DNA of 14,173 nt from Thiopontia sp964344135. Lineage in GTDB: Bacteria; Pseudomonadota; Gammaproteobacteria; GCF-002020875. Below the pieces are notes generated by a model. It worked only from the letters and a program-made list of their open reading frames with translations, searched no databases and was not told the origin of the DNA. Where the stretch lies: the NCBI GenBank assembly GCA_964344135.1, contig CAYFMF010000044.1, forward strand, positions 1-14,173. Reading direction: 5' to 3'. The position numbers and the translations under genes were made by a program. Shown piece after piece: positions 6,658 to 14,173 of the stretch; within the stretch, counting starts at the first letter, position 1, and each line of letters opens with the position of its first letter.

Positions 6658-7977
6658 GTGACCAAATCTGCGAGTCGTCCCAAACAGCCGAAGGCTGACA
6701 CTGATAGCGAGCGTCGTGGCCGGACCACACTGGATGCGTGGCTCTCCTGGCAGGAGACGCTGCACCCGGAGGAGATTGAGCTGGGGCTGGAGCGTATCCG
6801 CAGGGTTGCCGGGCAACTTGATCTGCTCCATCCCGAGGCAACGGTTGTAACGGTTGCAGGGACCAACGGAAAGGGCTCCTCGATTGCGATTCTTGAGTCC
6901 ATCGCCCTTGCTGCAGGCATGCGTGTTGGCAGCTACACCTCCCCCCATCTACTGCGATACAACGAACGGATCCGGGTCAATGGTGAGGCCGTTAGTGACG
7001 AGCAGTTGTGCAGTGCATTTGAGAGGGTGGACCGGGCGCGTGGAGAGGTCTCACTCACCTATTTTGAGTTTGGAACCTTGGCGGCACTGGAAATCTTCGA
7101 GGGAGAGCGGCTCGATCTGATGCTGCTTGAGGTTGGATTGGGTGGTCGCCTGGACGCGGTCAATATCATCGATGCCGATGTGGCGCTGGTTACGACGGTC
7201 GATCTGGACCACCAGGCGTGGCTTGGAGAGAGTCGCGAGGAGATTGGCCGAGAGAAGGCGGGAATCTTCCGTGGTGGAAGAGTTGCGGTGGTGGGGGAGC
7301 TTGACCCTCCCGCCTCCGTAGTTGAGGTCGCCGATTCCGTGGAGGCCGCCCTCTCCAGGGCAGGCGTCGATTTCAGTTTCGTAGAGTCCGGGGGCGAGTG
7401 GTCATGGAGCAGTGCAGATGGCTCTCGAATGGACCATCTTCCCCTCCCCACACTGCCGGGCAGTGTTCAGCTACAGAACAGTGCAGCCGCACTGGAGGTA
7501 ATTCATCAGCTGGGGTGGCTGGAGCTGGTGGGGGAGGAGGCAATCCGAAACGGACTCAGGGGGGCAGAGCTGCTGGGCCGCTTTCAGACCATCGCCCACA
7601 ATCCGGAGGTTATCGTGGATGTCTCCCACAACCGTCAGGCGGCTGCCACGCTTGCGGGAAACCTCTCGTCAACTGCAATCCAGGGCAGGACAATTGCGGT
7701 TGTTGGCATGCTGAGGGACAAGGAGGTTGGGGCCGTGGTTGAGCAGTTGGACCCAGAGGTTGATCTCTGGATTGCTGCCGGACTGGATGTTGCGAGGGGG
7801 CTTTCGTCGATGGAGCTTGAGCAGGTGATAAGATCAACGCTCAAGGATCGAGAGGTTCATTCGTATGAGACGGTTACACAGGCCTATGAGGCCGCACGGA
7901 AGATTGCACGGGAGGAGGAGAGGATTTTGCTCTTTGGATCGTTTTATACGGTTGCGGCGGTTCTCGGTGGCCAATAG
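6658..7977 (+). CDS. folC: Bifunctional dihydrofolate synthase / folylpolyglutamate synthase
   Basis: Adds L-glutamate to dihydropteroate and then extends the glutamate tail of folates, using ATP (Mur-ligase-like fold). 439 residues. P-loop VAGTNGKGSS (66-75); GSYTSPHL (91-98); LEVGLGGRLDAVN (157-169); K200 in REEIGREKAGIFR, the lysine that is carbamylated in the family; C-terminal ligand domain with GRFQ (307-310) and DVSHNRQA (321-328), ending in LLFGSFYTVAAVL. The usual motif there is DVAHNPxA, so Ser and Arg replace Ala and Pro, a mild divergence. The start is GTG at 6658, giving about 22 hydrophilic residues before the conserved TLDAWLSWQETLHP. No in-frame ATG precedes the P-loop, so the exact start is less certain than the identity. 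A hairpin overlaps its ribosome binding site. Confidence 0.96.
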   Translation: MTKSASRPKQPKADTDSERRGRTTLDAWLSWQETLHPEEIELGLERIRRVAGQLDLLHPEATVVTVAGTNGKGSSIAILESIALAAGMRVGSYTSPHLLRYNERIRVNGEAVSDEQLCSAFERVDRARGEVSLTYFEFGTLAALEIFEGERLDLMLLEVGLGGRLDAVNIIDADVALVTTVDLDHQAWLGESREEIGREKAGIFRGGRVAVVGELDPPASVVEVADSVEAALSRAGVDFSFVESGGEWSWSSADGSRMDHLPLPTLPGSVQLQNSAAALEVIHQLGWLELVGEEAIRNGLRGAELLGRFQTIAHNPEVIVDVSHNRQAAATLAGNLSSTAIQGRTIAVVGMLRDKEVGAVVEQLDPEVDLWIAAGLDVARGLSSMELEQVIRSTLKDREVHSYETVTQAYEAARKIAREEERILLFGSFYTVAAVLGGQ

Positions 7978-8083
7978 AATGGACCATGGTTTTTCCAGGA
8001 GTCTGGCGGGTTCAGGAGAGCGCCACACAGTACTCGCAATATTTACAGGCCTCTGGCCACATTCCTGAAGAGAGGAGTCGGTT
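7978..8083 (+). other. 106-nt folC-dedD gap, the largest inside the plus-strand run
   Basis: It contains one 5-bp inverted repeat (TGGCG 8004-8008 / CGCCA 8021-8025) and GGCC-TCT-GGCC (8048-8058), neither followed by a T tract, so no intrinsic terminator is supported. An AT-rich patch (GCAATATTTACA, about 8036-8047) might be a -10 element, but no -35 sits at the right distance. The end holds the dedD ribosome binding site AGAGGAG (8071-8077). If a second promoter drives dedD-mrcB-lpoP-yoaA-tsaB, this is where to look. Confidence 0.35.
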
Positions 8084-8689
8084 GTGCTTCAACAAGTTGA
8101 ACTGAAACAGCGCATTATTGGCGGGATCGTGCTGGTCTCACTGGCGGTGATTCTGGTCCCATTCCTGATGGATGATCCACGCCAGGAGGTGAAGCTGCTG
8201 GAGAGCAATGTTCCGGCATGGCCCGATGATCTTCCGCTAACCACCATTGAGATCGATGAGAAGGGGTTCTCACCGATCCGGCAGCCGGCAGCACCCTCAA
8301 CACCTGCGAAAAAGGAGAAACCAGCTAAACCGAACAGACCGGCCACTACAGCAGAGAGCGACTCACCCACCCCCCCTTCCAGCAGCAAGCCTGCCCCAGT
8401 GCCAGCCACGAAACCGACAGCGGCCAGGAAAAGTGGCGCCAAGTATGAGGTGCAGGTTGCAAGCTACAGTGAAAAGAACAGGAAGATTGCCGAGCGCTTC
8501 CTGAAAAAGATGAAGTCAAAGGGGTATCAGGTCCAATTGCGAGCCGTGACACTGAAGGGGAAGAGGTGGTTGCGACTCGTTACGACCGAACCACTTCAGT
8601 CGAAGCAATCTGCAGCAGAGTTGAAACAGCGAATTGATCGGGACTTCAAGGCGGATGGGGTCAGATCCAATGTCCGCACCCTGAAGTGA
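8084..8689 (+). CDS. dedD: DedD-like SPOR-domain inner-membrane protein
   Basis: 201 residues with the bitopic DedD/FtsN-like layout: a short cytoplasmic N-terminus (LKQRIIGG), one membrane helix (about 11-29), a periplasmic Pro/Lys/Ser-rich linker (about 64-118), and a C-terminal SPOR domain (119-201: KYEVQVASYSEKNRKIAERF at its start, YQVQLRAVTLKGKRWLRLV later). SPOR domains bind denuded septal glycan, and E. coli DedD supports division and acts on PBP1b. Position directly after folC is the usual place of dedD. GTG at 8084 has AGAGGAG 6 nt upstream. Its TGA overlaps the GTG of mrcB (GTGA), suggesting coupled synthesis with the peptidoglycan synthase. The linker coding region includes a run of seven C (8370-8376). 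The assignment to DedD rather than another SPOR protein rests on context and layout. Confidence 0.87.
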   Translation: MLQQVELKQRIIGGIVLVSLAVILVPFLMDDPRQEVKLLESNVPAWPDDLPLTTIEIDEKGFSPIRQPAAPSTPAKKEKPAKPNRPATTAESDSPTPPSSSKPAPVPATKPTAARKSGAKYEVQVASYSEKNRKIAERFLKKMKSKGYQVQLRAVTLKGKRWLRLVTTEPLQSKQSAAELKQRIDRDFKADGVRSNVRTLK

Positions 8690-10998
8690 GGTCAGGCAAG
8701 AGCTCCCCTGCGGGTCGCCGCAAATCCCGTTCTGGAAGAGAGAGAAGAGGGCGGAACCAGAAGCAGCAATCCACCCCCCCCTCACTGTTGCGCCGGTCAG
8801 TACGGCTGTCGCTGATTACCCTGTTGCCACTGTTCCTGCTCTACCTTCTCTGGCTGGATGTTACCGTTCGTGACCAGTTTGAGGGCAAGCGCTGGGAGTT
8901 GCCGGCACGCGTCTACGCCTCTCCACTCGACCTCTATGCAGGCAGTCCCATCACCGCTGACCAGCTGGTCCGCTCCCTGAAACAGCTGCACTACAGCGCT
9001 CGTTCCACCACTGCTGTGGAGGGGAGCTACCGTCACCGGGGCAACCAGATTGATCTCCATAGTCGTACCTTCCAGTTCTGGGATGGAGTTGAGCAGGGAA
9101 GAAGGGTCCGTCTCGCTTTCCACCAGGGAAAGATCTCCTCGATAGAGGATCTTGAGCATGGCGGAAGTGCCGGAATCCTGCGCCTTGACCCGCTGCCGAT
9201 CGGAAGTTTCTACCCCTCCCATGGCGAGGACCGTATTCTGGTCCGGAGTGACGATCTCCCGGATGAGCTGATCCGTACACTGATCACTGTGGAGGATCGA
9301 TCATTTTACAGCCACTTTGGTATCAGCCCCTTCGGGATTGCCAGGGCGATCGTGGCCAACCTGCGTGCAGGGCGTGCGGTTCAGGGGGGGAGTACCCTCA
9401 CCCAGCAGCTGGCAAAGAATCTCTTTCTGACACAGGAGCGCACCCTCTGGAGGAAGTTCCGTGAGGTGCTGATTACCCTGATTCTGGAGCTGCACTACCA
9501 GAAGGAGGAGATTCTGGAGGCCTACCTCAATGAGGTCTATTTCGCTCAGGATCAGCGCCGTGCCATCCATGGGGTCGGGATGGCCAGCCGATTCTTCTTC
9601 GGCCATGATGCGGAGCAGCTGACACTGGCCAGGTCGGCGCTGCTGGTGGGGATGCTGAAGGGACCCTCCTGGTTCAATCCAAGAAGACATCCACAGCGTG
9701 CAAGAGAGAGGAGGGACATGATCCTCGATCTGCTGGTTCGACAGGGTGAGGTCTCGGCGGCCGAGGCCCAGGAGGCCAGGAGTGAGCCGCTGGGGGTGCT
9801 GGAGAGGGCGCCATCCGGCCACTCTCGTACTCCGGCCTTTCTCGGTCTGGTGAGGCGTCAGATTCTGCGTGATTACGACAAGGAGGATCTGACATCGGAG
9901 GGGCTGCAGATCTTTACCACCCTTGATCCCCAGGTACAGCATGCCGCAGAAGAGGCACTTGCCGGGAGGATTGGTGAGCTCAGGCGGGGAGGAAAGGGTG
10001 ATCTTCAGGGGGCTGTTGTCGTGGTCCATCCCGATAGCGGTGAGGTGGAGGCGGTGGTTGGTGGCCGGGATCCCCGCTCTGCGGGTTTTAATCGTGCGCT
10101 CAATGCAGTTCGTCCCATTGGTTCACTGGTCAAGCCGGCACTCTTCCTCGCTGCGCTGGAGCAGCCGGATCGATACACCCTGGTGACCCAGCTGAATGAT
10201 GCCCCACTGGAGATCGGGAAGGGGGAGCAGCGCTGGCGCCCAATGAACTATGACCGCAGGTCCCATGGGGAGATTCCACTCTACCAGGCATTGAGCCACT
10301 CCTATAACCAGTCCACCGCCCGGCTGGGGGCAGAGCTGGGGCTTGGTCGGGTGGCGGGCACACTGAAGCGGCTTGGTGTCGAGCGGGATATCCCCCGTTA
10401 CCCCTCCATCTTTCTGGGCTCCATCGACCTCTCCCCACTCGAGGTTGCTGCACTCTATCAACCCCTTGCAGGGGGCGGAGTTCGTTCGCCACTGCGCTCA
10501 ATCCGTGCAGTGGTGGATCGTCATGGAGAGCCACTGAATCGCTACCCGCTCCATGTTGATGAGGTGGTCTCGCCCAGGGCGATTGCCTTGCTGCAGTGGG
10601 GGATGCAGGAGGTGGTCCGTTCCGGAACCGCCCGTCATCTGCAGCGGATGGTTCCTCCGGAGCTGGGTGTCGCGGGGAAGACCGGGACCACCGATGATCT
10701 GAGAGACAGCTGGTTTGCCGGTTTTACCGGGGATCGCCTGGCGGTGGTCTGGATGGGACGGGATGACAACCAGCCTGCCGGGCTGACCGGTTCCAGTGGT
10801 GCCCTGCGTGTCTGGGGGAGGTTGGTGGGCGGACTCTCCAACCAGCCGTTACGGATTCTCTATCCGGATGGGGTAAGACCGCAGTGGGTAGACCCAAAGG
10901 GGTTCAGGACCAGACCTGGTTGCGCCTCTGCACGGGAGATCCCCTTTATTGAGGGCAGTGAGCCGGAGAGCGCTGTACAATGTGGTACCCATGGTTAA
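8686..10998 (+). CDS. mrcB: Penicillin-binding protein 1B (bifunctional class A PBP)
   Basis: Peptidoglycan glycosyltransferase/DD-transpeptidase of the inner membrane, active in the periplasm. 770 residues in the PBP1b order: a strongly basic cytoplasmic tail (1-40), membrane helix (about 41-58), UB2H-like domain (about 72-172; WELPARVYASPLDLY, ILRLDPLPIG), GT51 domain (about 186-365) with catalytic E203 in TVEDRSFYSHFG, QGGSTLTQQLAKNLFL and the second acidic residue E283 in YLNEVYF, and a transpeptidase domain (about 405-690) with nucleophile S480 and K483 (IGSLVKP), S539-Y-N541, and K665-TGTT. The UB2H domain separates PBP1b from PBP1a and is the docking site of outer-membrane lipoprotein activators; a candidate activator follows. 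Start GTG at 8686 overlaps the dedD stop and lacks a strong SD, so reinitiation after dedD is likely. A C8 run (8776-8783) lies in the cytoplasmic-tail codons. Confidence 0.97.
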   Translation: MRSGKSSPAGRRKSRSGRERRGRNQKQQSTPPSLLRRSVRLSLITLLPLFLLYLLWLDVTVRDQFEGKRWELPARVYASPLDLYAGSPITADQLVRSLKQLHYSARSTTAVEGSYRHRGNQIDLHSRTFQFWDGVEQGRRVRLAFHQGKISSIEDLEHGGSAGILRLDPLPIGSFYPSHGEDRILVRSDDLPDELIRTLITVEDRSFYSHFGISPFGIARAIVANLRAGRAVQGGSTLTQQLAKNLFLTQERTLWRKFREVLITLILELHYQKEEILEAYLNEVYFAQDQRRAIHGVGMASRFFFGHDAEQLTLARSALLVGMLKGPSWFNPRRHPQRARERRDMILDLLVRQGEVSAAEAQEARSEPLGVLERAPSGHSRTPAFLGLVRRQILRDYDKEDLTSEGLQIFTTLDPQVQHAAEEALAGRIGELRRGGKGDLQGAVVVVHPDSGEVEAVVGGRDPRSAGFNRALNAVRPIGSLVKPALFLAALEQPDRYTLVTQLNDAPLEIGKGEQRWRPMNYDRRSHGEIPLYQALSHSYNQSTARLGAELGLGRVAGTLKRLGVERDIPRYPSIFLGSIDLSPLEVAALYQPLAGGGVRSPLRSIRAVVDRHGEPLNRYPLHVDEVVSPRAIALLQWGMQEVVRSGTARHLQRMVPPELGVAGKTGTTDDLRDSWFAGFTGDRLAVVWMGRDDNQPAGLTGSSGALRVWGRLVGGLSNQPLRILYPDGVRPQWVDPKGFRTRPGCASAREIPFIEGSEPESAVQCGTHG

Positions 10999-11542
10999 CC
11001 TGCCTTTCGCACTGTCGATTCCCGTGCTGCTGTTGCTGCAGGGCTGTACAACGACCACTGCACGGATTCCCGTTGAGGACCATTCACTGGCAACAAGTGA
11101 GAGGTTTTCTTCTGTTTACAATGCGCCTCGCGTGCTTTCCGAACCGGGGCAGAAGAGGGTTGCAATGGCTGCCGAGAGAGAGGAGCCGGTAGTGCACTCC
11201 CCGCTGCAGCAGCCACTGGAGGAGAGAGCAGATCCTCTCCGCGAGATGGTGCGGCAGATTGAGCAGGCCCTGCAGCGGAATGAGATTGGGAGGGCCGAGA
11301 TGCTGGTTGAGCGGGCACTGCGGATCGATTCAGGGCGTGCAGGACTCTGGCACGACCTTGCGCAGATACGGATGCGTCAATCCTCCTGGAACGAGGTGAT
11401 CGTGCTGGCACGACGCTCCAATGGGTTGGCGGCTGGAAAACAGGGGCTGCAGCAACAGAACTGGTCACTGATTGCGCAGGCGAGGGAGGCGCTGGGTGAC
11501 CATGCCGGGGCCCAGGCGGCCTGGAAGAGGTCTGGAGAGTAG
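10991..11542 (+). CDS. lpoP: LpoP-type TPR lipoprotein, probable activator of PBP1b
   Basis: 183 residues beginning with a lipoprotein signal peptide: hydrophobic core FALSIPVLLLL, then lipobox L-L-Q-G-C19. Position +2 is Thr, not Asp, fitting outer-membrane sorting. A low-complexity stretch (20-80) is followed by helical repeats of TPR type: about 83-115 (QIEQALQRNEIGRAEMLVER, LRID), 117-145 (LWHDLAQIRMRQSSWNEV) and 157-180 (LIAQAREALGDHAGAQAAWK). In Pseudomonas aeruginosa the TPR lipoprotein LpoP is encoded beside the PBP1b gene and activates it, in place of the unrelated enteric LpoB. Same neighbour and same architecture support the call. The ATG overlaps the mrcB stop by 8 nt. An in-frame GTG at 10982 is a real alternative start because GGAGAG (10965-10970) is 11 nt from it but 20 nt from the ATG. 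Confidence 0.78.
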   Translation: MVNLPFALSIPVLLLLQGCTTTTARIPVEDHSLATSERFSSVYNAPRVLSEPGQKRVAMAAEREEPVVHSPLQQPLEERADPLREMVRQIEQALQRNEIGRAEMLVERALRIDSGRAGLWHDLAQIRMRQSSWNEVIVLARRSNGLAAGKQGLQQQNWSLIAQAREALGDHAGAQAAWKRSGE

Positions 11543-11543
11543 G

Positions 11544-13481
11544 ATGGAGTGGAGCAGCCCCTCGGAGATACTGGGTGATGCGGGCCCCTTTGCGGACGGA
11601 ATTGAGGGATTCAGATCCCGTCAGCCGCAGATGGAGATGGCGGATCTGGTTGCCACGGCACTGGAGCACCACAAGACCCTGGTTGCCGAGGCAGGGACCG
11701 GAACCGGAAAGACCTATGCCTATCTGGTTCCCGCACTGCTCTCCGGGGAGCGGATCATCATCTCCACCGGAACAAAGAACCTGCAGGATCAGCTCTACCA
11801 TCGCGACCTGCCCGCTGTGCGCAAGCTTCTGGGTGTCTCATCGGTAACCGCCCTGCTGAAGGGGCGGGCCAACTACCTCTGTCTCCACCGGTTGGCGCTG
11901 ACAGAGGATCAGGGGCGCTTCTACTCCCGCCGGGAGTCTGCAAAGTTCGTCAAGATCCGGCGCTGGGCGAGTGAGACATCCAGTGGTGATATCTCGGAGA
12001 TGAGTGGCGTTGAGGAGAGTGATCCCCTCTGGCCCCGTGTCACCTCAACGGCGGACAACTGCCTTGGACAGGAGTGTCCGGAGTGGGACAGCTGTCATGT
12101 CGTCAATGCACGACGTCGTGCCCAGGAGGCCGATCTGGTGGTGGTCAACCACCACCTCTTCTTTGCCGATATGGCGCTCAGGGATGAGGGGTTTGGGGAG
12201 CTGTTGCCCGGTGCCAATGCGGTGATCTTTGATGAGGCACATCAGCTGGCCGAGACCGCAACCAGTTTCTTTGGGGAGCGGATCAGCTATCGACAGCTTA
12301 CGGAGCTTGCCGAGGATACCGTCGCGGAGCAGCTGACCGATGCGCCGGACCATAAACTGCTGCAGGAGCATGCGGACGGGTTGAGGAAGTCTGTCGCCGA
12401 TTTTCGACTCGCAATGGGAGAGTCCACGGGGCGCCATCCGTGGCAGCAGGTTTCCGGCAGGGGCGGTTTCGAGAGGGCGGTGGATGAACTGCAGCAGGCA
12501 CTACAGACACTCTCCTCCGAGCTGGAGAAGGTCTCCGATCGTGGAAAGGGGCTGGAGGGGTGTGCCCAGCGGGGCGAAGAGATGGTGGACCGTCTCGCGC
12601 GTCTGACTGGAACGGCACCGGCTGGACAGATTCACTGGGTTGAGCAGTACAAGAGCGGCTTCTCGATTCACCATACCCCACTGGAGATTCGTGAGACCTT
12701 TCAGAGCCACATGTCGGCCCGAAAGTGTGGCTGGATCTTTACCTCTGCAACGCTGACGGTTGGAGGTCAGTTTGACCACTTTCTCCAGGAGTTCGGCATC
12801 GAGGAGGCGCAGACCGCCTGCTGGGAGAGTCCGTTTGATTTCCAGAATCAGGCCCTCTTCTTCCATCCACAGGGGCTGCCACAACCCAATGATGCCCGTT
12901 ATGGAGAGCAGATGATGGAGACGGTGCTGCCGATCATCGAGGCCAGTGGTGGGCGGACCTTCCTCCTCTTCACCAGCCATCGTGCCCTGAGGAGTGCGGC
13001 AGAGTTCCTGCGTGAACATGAGCTTGAGTTTCCGCTGCTGGTCCAGGGCGAGGCACCTCGCAGCCGCCTGCTGGACCGTTTTCGTACCCTTGGCAACGCA
13101 GTGCTGCTGGGGGCCTCCAGCTTCTGGGAGGGGGTCGATGTGCGTGGAGAGGCGCTCTCCTGTGTGATCATTGACAAGTTTCCCTTCGCCTCTCCGGGTG
13201 ATCCGGTACTGCAGGCGAGAATACAGGCTCTCAATAGCGAGGGGAGGAACGCATTCATGGAGTTGCAGCTGCCACGGGCGGTCATCGCGCTGCGTCAGGG
13301 GGCGGGGCGGCTGATCCGGGATGTCAGTGACCGTGGCGTCTTTGTGGTCTGTGACCCGCGTCTGCTGAAGAAGAGCTATGGACACACCTTCCTCAACAGC
13401 CTTCCCGATATGGCGAGAACACGCTCCGTTGAGGATGTAGAGCAGTTTTTCAACACAGAGATGGCGGAGGCAGCGGCATGA
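11544..13481 (+). CDS. yoaA: Fe-S cluster ATP-dependent DNA helicase YoaA (DinG/XPD-like)
   Basis: 5'-3' superfamily 2 helicase of the XPD/DinG group; E. coli YoaA partners with HolC (polymerase III chi) in repair of replication damage. 645 residues. Walker A EAGTGTGKT (49-57), ISTGTKNLQDQLY (73-85), four cysteines for a [4Fe-4S] cluster (C113, then C173, C178, C184 in DNCLGQECPEWDSC), VVVNHHLFFADM (199-210), Walker B/DEAH at 230-233, TSATL (400-404), SSFWEGVDVRG (525-535) and motif VI RQGAGRLIRD (584-593). The cysteine spacing and motif text match the enteric YoaA rather than DinG proper. ATG at 11544 follows the lpoP stop by 1 nt with GGAGAG about 5 nt upstream; upstream in-frame codons would only read through lpoP. 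The stop overlaps the tsaB start (ATGA). Complete, nothing missing. Confidence 0.96.
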   Translation: MEWSSPSEILGDAGPFADGIEGFRSRQPQMEMADLVATALEHHKTLVAEAGTGTGKTYAYLVPALLSGERIIISTGTKNLQDQLYHRDLPAVRKLLGVSSVTALLKGRANYLCLHRLALTEDQGRFYSRRESAKFVKIRRWASETSSGDISEMSGVEESDPLWPRVTSTADNCLGQECPEWDSCHVVNARRRAQEADLVVVNHHLFFADMALRDEGFGELLPGANAVIFDEAHQLAETATSFFGERISYRQLTELAEDTVAEQLTDAPDHKLLQEHADGLRKSVADFRLAMGESTGRHPWQQVSGRGGFERAVDELQQALQTLSSELEKVSDRGKGLEGCAQRGEEMVDRLARLTGTAPAGQIHWVEQYKSGFSIHHTPLEIRETFQSHMSARKCGWIFTSATLTVGGQFDHFLQEFGIEEAQTACWESPFDFQNQALFFHPQGLPQPNDARYGEQMMETVLPIIEASGGRTFLLFTSHRALRSAAEFLREHELEFPLLVQGEAPRSRLLDRFRTLGNAVLLGASSFWEGVDVRGEALSCVIIDKFPFASPGDPVLQARIQALNSEGRNAFMELQLPRAVIALRQGAGRLIRDVSDRGVFVVCDPRLLKKSYGHTFLNSLPDMARTRSVEDVEQFFNTEMAEAAA

Positions 13482-14173
13482 GTAGTCTGAATTGCGCAAG
13501 GATTCTGGCCATCGATACGGTAACCGAGGGGTGTTCAGCGGCACTGCTGATTGGGGATGAGGTGAGGGAGCAGTTTGAGGTGACCCCGCGCGGCCATACC
13601 CGGCGTATCCTGTCGATGGTGGATGGGTTGCTGTCGGAGGCGGGGATCCGCCCCCCCGAGCTGGATGCCATCGCCTTTGATCGCGGGCCAGGGAGCTTTA
13701 CCGGGCTGCGTATTACCGCCGGTGTGGTACAGGGGCTCGCCTATGGGGGTGACCTTCCGATTGCACCAGTCTCCTCACTGGCTGCACTGGCCATGGCACG
13801 CTATCGAGAGCATGGGGAGCAGAATATTCTCAGTGCCATTGATGCCCGCATGGGGGAGGTCTACTGGGGGATCTACCAGATCATCGATGGGCTTCCGGTA
13901 TTGCAGGGTGAGGAGGCGGTACTGCCACCCCAATCACTTCCCGTACCCGAGGGAGAGTGGGTTGGTGTTGGCAGCGGCTGGTCAAGCTACCCGGAAGAGA
14001 TGGAGCAGCACTTCTCCGGACATCTATTGGGAGCAGATGGGGCGGCACTCCCGCATGCGGCCGAGATTGCACGGCTGGCACAACCGCTGTGCGAATCCGG
14101 GCAGCTGCTACCGGCAGCGGATGCACAACCGGTCTATCTGAGGAATCAGGTGGTTCACCAGAAGGGTGGGTAG
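13478..14173 (+). CDS. tsaB: tRNA threonylcarbamoyladenosine biosynthesis protein TsaB
   Basis: Non-catalytic ASKHA-fold partner that dimerises with TsaD and, with TsaE, helps transfer the threonylcarbamoyl group to A37 of ANN-decoding tRNAs. 231 residues. N-terminal LAIDTVTEGCSAALL (10-24), GHTRRIL (39-45), the signature DRGPGSFTGLRI (68-79), VSSLAALA and AIDARMGEVYWGIY in the central part. ATGA overlap with yoaA implies coupled translation; yoaA-tsaB neighbours are also found in E. coli. The stop codon is the last three bases of the window, so the gene is complete. A run of seven C (13651-13657) lies just before the signature motif. Confidence 0.97.
   Translation: MSSLNCARILAIDTVTEGCSAALLIGDEVREQFEVTPRGHTRRILSMVDGLLSEAGIRPPELDAIAFDRGPGSFTGLRITAGVVQGLAYGGDLPIAPVSSLAALAMARYREHGEQNILSAIDARMGEVYWGIYQIIDGLPVLQGEEAVLPPQSLPVPEGEWVGVGSGWSSYPEEMEQHFSGHLLGADGAALPHAAEIARLAQPLCESGQLLPAADAQPVYLRNQVVHQKGG

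Noticed and set aside
7978..8083. Rho-independent terminator between folC and dedD
   Set aside because: Only 4-5 bp stems and no following T tract.
10991..11542. LpoB as the identity of the lipoprotein after mrcB
   Set aside because: LpoB is not a TPR protein; the helical repeats and position fit LpoP instead.
12501..13544. Long antisense open frame (347 codons) opposite yoaA, and similar ones opposite trpA, accD and mrcB
   Set aside because: They mirror strongly conserved plus-strand genes, show no recognisable motifs, and are expected in G/C-rich DNA.
1..14173. Defence system, mobile element, CRISPR array or biosynthetic cluster
   Set aside because: All plus-strand genes are accounted for by conserved housekeeping families; no integrase, transposase, direct-repeat array or island boundary was seen.

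Overview
The window reads as a housekeeping chromosomal segment of a GC-rich gammaproteobacterium. The protein sequences resemble the Pseudomonas/Chromatiales type, and the order asd-fimV-truA-trpF-...-accD-folC-dedD is a well-known gammaproteobacterial arrangement. The exact lineage is inference; a Chromatiales-like or sulfur-oxidising relative is my guess. No tRNA, rRNA, CRISPR array, insertion sequence or phage gene is visible.

Layout. At the left edge the minus strand holds the 5' end of a small Bfd-like [2Fe-2S] protein (positions 1-227) that leaves the window. It is divergent from everything else across a ~200 nt intergenic region carrying several inverted repeats. From 431 to the last base, eleven complete genes lie on the plus strand: asd, a very short fimV-like gene, truA, trpF, trpB, trpA, accD, folC, a DedD-type SPOR gene, mrcB (PBP1b), an LpoP-type lipoprotein gene, yoaA and tsaB (thirteen counting every name listed). 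Junctions are tight (overlaps of 1-17 nt or gaps of 1-37 nt). The one exception is a 106 nt gap between folC and dedD, where I see no convincing terminator or promoter. The whole run could be one long operon or two adjoining ones.

How the genes work together. asd feeds lysine/threonine/methionine (and diaminopimelate for peptidoglycan). trpF, trpB and trpA carry out three late steps of tryptophan synthesis. accD is the carboxyltransferase beta subunit for malonyl-CoA. folC makes folylpolyglutamates. truA and tsaB modify tRNA. The second half turns to cell-wall growth: DedD, PBP1b and the outer-membrane lipoprotein activator LpoP are encoded back to back with overlapping ends, which matches the known functional contacts between these proteins. 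yoaA-tsaB is a conserved pair also seen in enterics.

Most noteworthy: (1) the edge [2Fe-2S] gene, with a non-canonical C-C-x-H in place of the usual C-x2-C, and a small hairpin that would bridge an otherwise over-long Shine-Dalgarno spacing; (2) a FimV reduced to about 250 residues, without LysM or the C-terminal TPR part; (3) the dedD-mrcB-lpoP unit standing where cvpA-purF usually follows dedD; (4) local RNA hairpins at the trpF and folC starts. I do not see an evident new multi-gene system; this is mainly a conserved region with a few unusual details.
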